A stretch of DNA of 42,475 nt from an uncultured Gammaproteobacteria bacterium (GTDB taxonomy: Bacteria; Pseudomonadota; Gammaproteobacteria; Pseudomonadales; Azotimanducaceae), in NCBI GenBank assembly GCA_913050035.1, contig CAJXAC010000014.1, positions 1 to 42,475 on the forward strand, read 5' to 3'. Below the pieces are notes generated by a model, which worked only from the letters and a program-made list of their open reading frames with translations, did no database searches and had not been told where the DNA came from. The position numbers and the translations under genes were made by a program. Below are positions 36,450 through 42,475 of this stretch, piece after piece (within the stretch, counting starts at the first letter, position 1; each line of letters starts with the position of its first letter).

Positions 36450-38297
36450 TCAGCTGGAGAATGGCCTGAGTACGACCCGCTCATTGCCTTGGCGTCGAGT
36501 GAAGCCTCTGCTGTCAAAAAACTCCAACACGTCGATGGCCACGTTTCGACCAATACCCGATCTGTCACGAAAGTCTTTAACCGTCATGGTTCCTTGAGGG
36601 CTCTCCTCGGTCATGTTTTGGACGAGGGCGGCAATCTCTTGTAGCCGTTTGGGCAGATAAAAGCGGTGATTGCCTATATGGGTTAGCTGGCCAGTTTTAG
36701 ACAATTCGAGTAGGGACCGCTCCAGTAGGGCGAGAGGACGACCTAGCTGTTTCGCCAAATCACCGCAGCTCGGTGCCTGCAATTGATCAAGCAAGGGCTC
36801 TACCTGCTGCCACGTTCCTAGCAGTTCTGGAGGCAGCGTAAGTTCCGCTTGTGGCATAAAGTACTCGCCGCCGCGCTTGATAATTTTGCCGGCCTTTGTC
36901 AGCGCGTCGAGAGCCGGTTGCCGAAGCGGTTTTGCCACCTCGTCGATATCATTGGATAGCAACCGGCCTTGAGAACCTGGTGTGGCGTCGTTGGGCTTGG
37001 CAGCGATTTTTGCAAGGCATCGGTCGAGAGTTTCCTGCCACTGAGCCCGACTCACGACGAGATCGCCAAGCTCCTCGGTCTGCTGTTTTGCCATTAGTGC
37101 TGCCTTACTGTCATCGGTAAGGTTCCAGACCGACTGAAATGTGTTCATTCGGAGTTGCAGTTGCGCTAATAGCGTTTGAAAGCTCTTTGCTGGGTCGGTC
37201 GCACCATAGGCCGACACGAGCTTGCGGTGCTCGAGCGTATTGCGGCGACTGACCTGAGTTTCACTTACGAATAGCACCTCGCCACCGCCCATGGTGGCAT
37301 CCAGTGCCTGATCTCTAAGTACTAGCCGATCGCCGCGATGACACGCCATGGGCGTATCGCAGATCACCTCGGCCCAGGTTTGTTGATCAGGCGCCTCGGT
37401 GAACAGTGCCATACGAGCGGTGCTATGGCGGGTCGCGTGATAGGCATGCACTGGCATCCAATGCCGCAACGGGCGATTGAACGAACTCGCTTTGTCGAGC
37501 CTGATCGTCATAGAGCGAACCCCTTGGGTGGGCTGGGCGGTGATCCAGTCGCCGCGCTTGATATCCTCGAGTGATGCGCCCACGAGATTTAACGCACTGC
37601 GATCACCCCGAGCGCTACGCGCGGCGGGCTGGTCCTCCACACGCATAGAACGCACACGCAACACCTTCCCGGAGGGAAAGTGGTAGACCTGCTGGCCTTC
37701 TTGTATCTCGCCGCTGTGCACCGTACCGGTGGCCACTACCCCAGCACCTTTGATTGTAAAGGCGCGGTCTATGGCCAAGCGAAAGCAGGTGGTGTCCTGA
37801 GTGCCTTGATGGTTTGCGGCTTGCTGCAGCAGATGATCGCTGAGGTCTGCGTAACAGGTGGTGTCTTCTGCACTGGTCTGAAAGACTAAGGCTTCTTGCA
37901 AAAACGTGTTTCGTGTTAGCTGGGAGATCTCTCGCTCGCAGGAGTTTAGTCTCTCTGGACTGACGAGGTCACACTTAGTGAGGGCGACGGTTCCTTGTGT
38001 CACCCCGATCAACGACAGAATCTCCAGATGCTCTAGAGTTTGCGGCATTGGACCATCGTCTGCTGCGATCACAAGTAGGGCATGTTGGTCTGCAGCGACG
38101 CCCGCCACCATGTTGTGTATGAATTTCTGGTGGCCAGGTACGTCGACAAAGCCCAAATGCTCGGTATAAGCAAAGCCCAGGTCGATGGTCAGTCCGCGGG
38201 CCTTTTCCTCGGCTAAGCGATCTGTATCTACGCCCGTGAGTGCGCGGACTAGCGTTGTTTTGCCATGATCCACATGACCTGCGAGAGTAATGATCAT
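36450..38297 (-). CDS. selB: SelB, selenocysteine-specific elongation factor
   Basis: An EF-Tu-like GTPase that delivers Sec-tRNA to UGA codons followed by a SECIS element, 615 residues (E. coli 614). G motifs: [10 protein letters not shown] at 7-16, DVPGHQKFIHNMVAG, and TKCDL. Domains II and III follow (TIKGAGVVATGTVHSGEI). The C-terminal half contains the winged-helix repeats that bind the SECIS hairpin (PSCGDLAKQLGRPLALLERSLLELSKTGQL and the final KDFRDRSGIGRNVAIDVLEFFDSRGFTRR). It starts 13 bases after selA and forms an operon with it. Confidence 0.97.
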   Translation of the reverse strand: MIITLAGHVDHGKTTLVRALTGVDTDRLAEEKARGLTIDLGFAYTEHLGFVDVPGHQKFIHNMVAGVAADQHALLVIAADDGPMPQTLEHLEILSLIGVTQGTVALTKCDLVSPERLNSCEREISQLTRNTFLQEALVFQTSAEDTTCYADLSDHLLQQAANHQGTQDTTCFRLAIDRAFTIKGAGVVATGTVHSGEIQEGQQVYHFPSGKVLRVRSMRVEDQPAARSARGDRSALNLVGASLEDIKRGDWITAQPTQGVRSMTIRLDKASSFNRPLRHWMPVHAYHATRHSTARMALFTEAPDQQTWAEVICDTPMACHRGDRLVLRDQALDATMGGGEVLFVSETQVSRRNTLEHRKLVSAYGATDPAKSFQTLLAQLQLRMNTFQSVWNLTDDSKAALMAKQQTEELGDLVVSRAQWQETLDRCLAKIAAKPNDATPGSQGRLLSNDIDEVAKPLRQPALDALTKAGKIIKRGGEYFMPQAELTLPPELLGTWQQVEPLLDQLQAPSCGDLAKQLGRPLALLERSLLELSKTGQLTHIGNHRFYLPKRLQEIAALVQNMTEESPQGTMTVKDFRDRSGIGRNVAIDVLEFFDSRGFTRRQGNERVVLRPFSS

Positions 38298-38310
38298 TGG
38301 TTGTACAAAC

Positions 38311-39660
38311 TCAAATCTCGACTCGGTTCAGCACGTCGATTAGCTCCTCCAAGGGGTCGGCCCCATGCATGTCCAATAGAACACGCTGGTCTTTGATTCT
38401 GCCAATGATTGGGACCGCTGCGTAGCGCAACGCCTCGGCGAGTTTTTGTGCGCTGACTGTGCTGTGGTTAAGGCTCACGGCAATGCTGTCAATATTCTGA
38501 TCGGGCAGGGCGCCGCTACCGATTTGCGCCTTGCAGGGGACGATGACGCCCTGTAGATCATTGGGTAAGTTGGCGAGAACAGTTTCGGCTCGTTTCTGCA
38601 GTTGCGGCTGCGTCAGCGTCAGGGTTCGCAGCAGCGGTAGATGTTCGCCTAGGCGCTCTGGATTGACATAGTGCTTGAGTGTGGCGTTCAGGATGGCGAG
38701 TGTCACTTTGTCGACTCGAAGTGCCCGCTTCATTGGGTTTTTGCGAATCGCTTCAATCAGATCTTTACCGCCTGCAATCACTCCACACTGTGCGGCGCCG
38801 AGGAGTTTGTCGCCGCTGAATGTCACCAGATCGACGCCCTGTGCCAGCACGCTTTGGGGTGTCGGTTCTTGGGGTAGGTCCCATTTGCCAAGGTCAACCA
38901 GACTACCGCTGCCAAGATCCACACAGCTGGGAATGTTGTGCTTTTTCGCCAATTCGGCAAGCTCTGGGGCCTCTACCGCCTCGGTAAACCCCTCGATGTG
39001 ATAGTTGCTGGGATGGATTTTGAGCAGCATGGAGGCGCGCTCGGCAACCTCGGCAAAGTCTGACAGTCGGGTCCTGTTCGTGGTGCCGACCTCTAGCAGT
39101 CGACAACCCGCACGACTCATCAGTTCTGGTAGACGAAAGCTGCCGCCAATTTCTACTAACTCGCCCCGAGAAACCGGCACCTCGTCATTAAGACCAAATG
39201 TGTTTAGCACCAGCATCAACGCGGCCGCATTGTTGTTCACGATGGTCACCGCTTCACAACCCATCAATTCGCATAGGCGTTCTTCCACAACGGTGTCGCG
39301 CTGGCCACGAGCACCCTTGGCGAGGTCATATTCCAAATTCATTGGCCGCGTCATAAGTGGTTCGATGGCTCGCCACAGCGCCGGGCTCAACAGCGCGCGT
39401 CCCAGATTGGTGTGGATTACTGTGCCGGTAAGATTAAACACTGGCACGTAGTCAGGCTTGGCTTCGGCTGTGTCTAGCGCCGCCGCATAACCCTCAGCCG
39501 CCGTTGCCCATAGGGGCACTTCCCGCGTTGCGCGAATTTGCCTTTGCATTTCTCGCAGTCTCGTCTTTACGGTGGTTGCGCCAAGGACTTCAACTAGATC
39601 AGCCAGAGCATCGCTCTGCATCAGCGTCTCAATGGCGGGTAAGTCGCGGAGTTCTGGCAT
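38311..39660 (-). CDS. selA: SelA, L-seryl-tRNA(Sec) selenium transferase
   Basis: A PLP-dependent decameric enzyme that converts Ser-tRNA(Sec) to Sec-tRNA(Sec) using selenophosphate, 449 residues from ATG 39660, which has GGGGACC upstream. An upstream TTG start at 39714 adds residues absent from the family. Blocks include FNLTGTVIHTNLGRALLS, NNNAAALMLVLN, the PLP Lys285 in TFSGDKLLGAAQCG, and the C-terminal ALRYAAVPIIGRIKDQRVLLDM. It is the first gene of selA-selB. selD, needed for selenophosphate, is not in the window. It is divergent from the dehydrogenase gene at 39868. Confidence 0.97.
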   Translation of the reverse strand: MPELRDLPAIETLMQSDALADLVEVLGATTVKTRLREMQRQIRATREVPLWATAAEGYAAALDTAEAKPDYVPVFNLTGTVIHTNLGRALLSPALWRAIEPLMTRPMNLEYDLAKGARGQRDTVVEERLCELMGCEAVTIVNNNAAALMLVLNTFGLNDEVPVSRGELVEIGGSFRLPELMSRAGCRLLEVGTTNRTRLSDFAEVAERASMLLKIHPSNYHIEGFTEAVEAPELAELAKKHNIPSCVDLGSGSLVDLGKWDLPQEPTPQSVLAQGVDLVTFSGDKLLGAAQCGVIAGGKDLIEAIRKNPMKRALRVDKVTLAILNATLKHYVNPERLGEHLPLLRTLTLTQPQLQKRAETVLANLPNDLQGVIVPCKAQIGSGALPDQNIDSIAVSLNHSTVSAQKLAEALRYAAVPIIGRIKDQRVLLDMHGADPLEELIDVLNRVEI

Positions 39661-39867
39661 GAGGTCCCCGATAAGATGGTGGATAATGCTGGAGCGAGCA
39701 TGTTTTATAGCCAAGGGTGATCTTGGTTGCGAGAAAAAATTTATTGGTTTTTCGCGAGATACTGGTTGCTGGGGCTTTGTGCAGGCGATACTACTCTTGG
39801 CATGATGTACTCGCCCTATGCTGATCGCGGCAAGTCTGCCGTCAGCAACAACGTGAAGAGAGTAAAC

Positions 39868-40758
39868 ATGTCAGAAGAATTCGGCCGAGTCGCCTTCATT
39901 GGATTGGGTGTAATGGGCTATCCCATGGCAGGACATTTAGCCAAGCAGGCAAGCGCAGTGACGGTGTTCAATCGCACCGCTGCCAAGGCCAACCAGTGGG
40001 AACAAGACCATGGCCGGAGCCAAGCGACCTGCCTGTCAGCGACAACACCCAAGGCGGCAGCGGCTGCGGCGGATATCGTTTTTGTCTGCGTGGGCAATGA
40101 CGATGATGTGGCAGAAGTGGTGCTCGGCGCTGACGGCGCCTTAGCAGGCATGTCGCCTGGCTCGTTACTCGTGGATCACACCACCGCATCCCAATCCCTA
40201 GCCCAGAAGCTGGGCGCCGCCTGTGCAATTCAGTCCATTGGCTTTCTTGATGCGCCAGTATCTGGCGGCCAGGCAGGGGCCGAGAACGGTGCGCTAACGG
40301 TTATGGTGGGTGGCAGCGCAGCGGACTACGAGCTTGTAGGGCCTTACTTAGATTGTTACGCCAAGAAACACGCCCTGATGGGTGATGTTGGGTCAGGCCA
40401 GCTAACAAAAATGGTAAATCAGATATGTATTGCCGGCGTGCTGCAGGGGCTCAGCGAGGGTGTGCACTTCGCCCAGCAAGCAGGTCTTGATGTCGATTCG
40501 GTAGTAGACGTGATATCCCAGGGTGCCGCGCAGAGTTGGCAAATGAATAATCGCGCTCATACCATGGCTCGTGACGAGTACGATTTTGGGTTTGCCGTCG
40601 ATTGGATGCGCAAGGACCTAGGTATCGCGCTAAGCACGGCTAAGCAGATCAATGGGCGATTACCTCTGACCGCACTAGTAGATCAGTTTTATGCTGACAT
40701 TCAGAGCGCGGGCGGAGGACGTTGGGATACGTCGAGTTTGCTGCGGCGTCTGAAGTAG
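39868..40758 (+). CDS. NAD(P)-dependent beta-hydroxyacid dehydrogenase (3-hydroxyisobutyrate dehydrogenase family)
   Basis: A 296-residue dehydrogenase starting at ATG 39868, with a GAAGAGAG site upstream. Rossmann motif GLGVMGYPMAGHLA lies at about 12-25. The family substrate-binding signature is DAPVSGGQAGAENGALTVMVGG and the catalytic Lys is in GQLTKMVNQICIAG (about residue 174). Members oxidise 3-hydroxyisobutyrate, tartronate semialdehyde or related acids. Substrate cannot be told from sequence, and the neighbours (selA upstream, citrate synthase convergent) do not decide it. The open frame extends back to 39727, but that extension has no family similarity. Confidence 0.92.
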   Translation: MSEEFGRVAFIGLGVMGYPMAGHLAKQASAVTVFNRTAAKANQWEQDHGRSQATCLSATTPKAAAAAADIVFVCVGNDDDVAEVVLGADGALAGMSPGSLLVDHTTASQSLAQKLGAACAIQSIGFLDAPVSGGQAGAENGALTVMVGGSAADYELVGPYLDCYAKKHALMGDVGSGQLTKMVNQICIAGVLQGLSEGVHFAQQAGLDVDSVVDVISQGAAQSWQMNNRAHTMARDEYDFGFAVDWMRKDLGIALSTAKQINGRLPLTALVDQFYADIQSAGGGRWDTSSLLRRLK

Positions 40759-40793
40759 CACCAGCAGCACGTTAGGGATAGCGATCAGGCAAG

Positions 40794-40815
40794 GGCGCGG
40801 GGTAGGGCCCGCGCC
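40794..40815. terminator. GC-rich hairpin between two convergent genes
   Basis: GGCGCGGG (40794-40801) and CCCGCGCC (40808-40815) form an eight-pair stem with a six-base loop, 35 bases after the dehydrogenase stop and 19 before the end of gltA. There is no T-tract on either side, so termination is inferred from position and stability. Confidence 0.5.
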
Positions 40816-40834
40816 ATACGAGCAGCGTCTTAGG

Positions 40835-42118
40835 CTAGCGGTTGGCAACGTCAACGAAGTCACGCTTGGGGCTGCCAGTGTACAGCTGGCGCGGACGGCC
40901 AATCTTGTAGCTGCCCCCAATCATTTCGCACCAGTGCGCGATCCAACCCGGGGTGCGTCCGGTAGCGAATATTACCGTGAACATTTCTACCGGTATGCCG
41001 ATGGCTTTCAAGATGATGCCGGAATAGAAATCTACGTTTGGATACAAACGCTTCTCAACGAAGTAATCGTCTTCCAGAGCTATACGCTCAAGTTCCTTTG
41101 CCATTGCGAGAACAGGATCGTCCTGTACACCCAGTTCCTCTAGCACCTCGTGGCAGGTTTGCTGCATCACTTTTGCGCGTGGATCGTAGTTTTTATAAAC
41201 CCGGTGACCGAAGCCCATAATGCGGAACGGATCGTCCTTATCCTTTGCACGACGCACGTATTCTGGAATTTTATCGACGCTGCCGATTTCATCGAGCATG
41301 TTAAGCACCGCTTCGTTTGCGCCGCCATGGGATGGGCCCCACAGAGCCGCAATGCCTGCGGCGACACTGGCAAATGGATTAGCGCCGGTTGAACCTGCTA
41401 GCCGTACGGTTGAGGTCGATGCGTTCTGCTCGTGGTCGGCGTGCAGCAGGAAAATACGATCCATCGCCTTGGCCAGTGTGGGACTGACTTCGTAATCTTC
41501 GCATGGCGTGGCAAACATCATGTGTAGGAAGTTCTCGGCATAGCCCAGATCGTTGCGGGGATAAATAAAGGGCTGGCCTTGAGCATGCTTGTAGCTCATT
41601 GCCGCCAGCGTTGGCATCTTCGCAATCAATCGGTGCGCCGTAATCATGCGATGTTGTGGATCATCAATGTCCAGAGAGTCGTGATAGAACGAAGAAAGTG
41701 CTCCAATGACGCTACACATGATGGCCATCGGGTGCGCATCGGGTCGAAAGCCTTTGAAGAAGCTGCGCAACTGCTCGTTGACCATGGTGTGGTGTTTAAT
41801 AGTGTCGACAAAGCTGTCCTTGTCTTTGGCGTTGGGCAGTTCGCCGTTCAGCAGCAGGTAGCAGACTTCCAGGAAGTCGGAGTGCTCGGCCAGCTGGTCA
41901 ATGGGGTAGCCGCGGTGCAGCAAAACACCGTTGGCGCCATCGATGTATGTGATGGCCGATTCGCAGGCTGCGGTGGATACAAATCCGGGGTCGTAAGTGA
42001 AAACGCCTTCCTGTACCAGGCCGCGTACGTCAATAACGTCAGGGCCGACGGTGCCGGAATAAACCGGTAGCTCAATGGACTTATCTCCCACCGAGAGCGT
42101 GGCTTTCCTGTCGGTCAT
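40835..42118 (-). CDS. gltA: Citrate synthase
   Basis: Condenses oxaloacetate and acetyl-CoA to citrate, 427 residues, the long gram-negative hexameric type with an N-terminal beta domain ([29 protein letters not shown]). Active-site blocks: [22 protein letters not shown] and [17 protein letters not shown], with VDFYSGI near the C-terminus. It ends with the [16 protein letters not shown] tail usual for this branch. A clear sigma-70 promoter lies upstream. In related genomes gltA is divergent from sdhCDAB, which would lie just right of the window. Confidence 0.98.
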   Translation of the reverse strand: MTDRKATLSVGDKSIELPVYSGTVGPDVIDVRGLVQEGVFTYDPGFVSTAACESAITYIDGANGVLLHRGYPIDQLAEHSDFLEVCYLLLNGELPNAKDKDSFVDTIKHHTMVNEQLRSFFKGFRPDAHPMAIMCSVIGALSSFYHDSLDIDDPQHRMITAHRLIAKMPTLAAMSYKHAQGQPFIYPRNDLGYAENFLHMMFATPCEDYEVSPTLAKAMDRIFLLHADHEQNASTSTVRLAGSTGANPFASVAAGIAALWGPSHGGANEAVLNMLDEIGSVDKIPEYVRRAKDKDDPFRIMGFGHRVYKNYDPRAKVMQQTCHEVLEELGVQDDPVLAMAKELERIALEDDYFVEKRLYPNVDFYSGIILKAIGIPVEMFTVIFATGRTPGWIAHWCEMIGGSYKIGRPRQLYTGSPKRDFVDVANR

Positions 42119-42205
42119 GGTGCTCTCCTGTCTGATTAGCTATAACAGCTTTTCTGCATGTGTAGATGCGCCAGAAAGCGCGTATTATCGCAAAACTGGC
42201 GGCAA

Positions 42206-42233
42206 AATATAGGGCGTCAGCTTTTTTTGTCAA
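42206..42233 (-). promoter_or_regulatory. Sigma-70 promoter of gltA
   Basis: On the minus strand, TTGACA (42228-42233), a 16-base spacer and TATATT (42206-42211) lie about 90 bases upstream of the gltA ATG. The -35 is perfect and the -10 matches five of six bases. Confidence 0.75.
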
Positions 42234-42384
42234 TGCACTCGCGGAGAAAACGGCAAATTTCTTCCCGTTTGTAAATGAGGGATATCCGGAATATCGGGCC
42301 CCTGGGGCGGAAATTGGTTTTGTCAATAAGCCTTATAGATGGGTAGAGGCTGCAAGCTGCAAGGCCTGGAGGGCGATTGCAAGT

Positions 42385-42413
42385 TTGTAATTACCGGGGT
42401 GTCTCCTTATAAT
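42385..42413 (+). promoter_or_regulatory. Sigma-70 promoter firing out of the window (probably sdhCDAB)
   Basis: TTGTAA (42385-42390), a 17-base spacer and a perfect TATAAT (42408-42413) point rightward. The transcript start would be near 42420 and the gene lies beyond the window. Succinate dehydrogenase is inferred from the usual gltA/sdh arrangement only. Otherwise the 357 bases from 42119 contain no gene I can support. Confidence 0.72.
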
Positions 42414-42475
42414 CCGTAGCCCGGAATCGGGGATGCACCGGCTTATGGGCTTGAGTATAGCAAGCTACCGGGTAG

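Overview
The window is a contiguous chromosomal stretch from a gammaproteobacterium, most likely a marine Pseudomonadales/Cellvibrionales-type lineage. This is inferred from gene content and order; no 16S rRNA is present, so the genus is not called. Most of it follows a backbone I recognise from Pseudomonas-like genomes: pilM/mrcA, rpmE, priA, a SPOR protein, hslVU, ubiE-ubiJ-ubiB, hisE-tatABC, typA/glnA/ntrBC, trmL/secB/rhodanese, gpmI-envC-ctpA, hisB-hisA, mutY-yggX-tRNA-Phe. Several genes expected inside that order are absent: argS after priA, hisI before hisE, hisH between hisB and hisA, hisF after hisA, and grxC between the rhodanese and secB.

Region 1-5500: 5' part of pilM (minus) divergent from mrcA (PBP1A), with two inverted repeats between them; then a secreted M48 metalloprotease, ribosomal protein L31 and a Gdx/SugE-type SMR exporter. 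Region 5600-16200: priA, a SPOR-domain protein, the HslVU protease, a DUF971 protein, three ubiquinone genes (ubiE, ubiJ, ubiB), hisE, the Tat translocase (tatABC) and dtd.

Region 16200-22330 is the nitrogen-control locus. typA (minus) is divergent from a glutamine synthetase gene, followed by ntrB and ntrC. The synthetase is a short eukaryotic-type GSII instead of the usual GSI. A sigma-54 promoter and NtrC-type palindromes lie upstream of it, a strong terminator lies after it, and another NtrC palindrome lies before ntrB. The regulatory wiring of the classical glnALG locus is therefore kept while the enzyme class is different.

Region 22350-31420 holds housekeeping genes: tRNA methylation, protein export, glycolysis, cell-division amidase activation, a C-terminal processing protease, histidine synthesis, DNA repair and iron trafficking, ending at tRNA-Phe.

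Region 31420-39700 is the accessory part. It contains an 800-base gap, an orphan flagellin gene with a good sigma-28 promoter, tRNA-Sec (selC), a bacterial Coq4-family gene, a decayed GPH-family sugar transporter pseudogene, a small unknown ORF, and selB-selA. The organism therefore encodes most of a selenocysteine insertion system here (selA, selB, selC); selD and any selenoprotein must lie elsewhere. The window ends with a beta-hydroxyacid dehydrogenase, citrate synthase (gltA, minus), and a rightward promoter pointing out of the window, probably into sdhCDAB.
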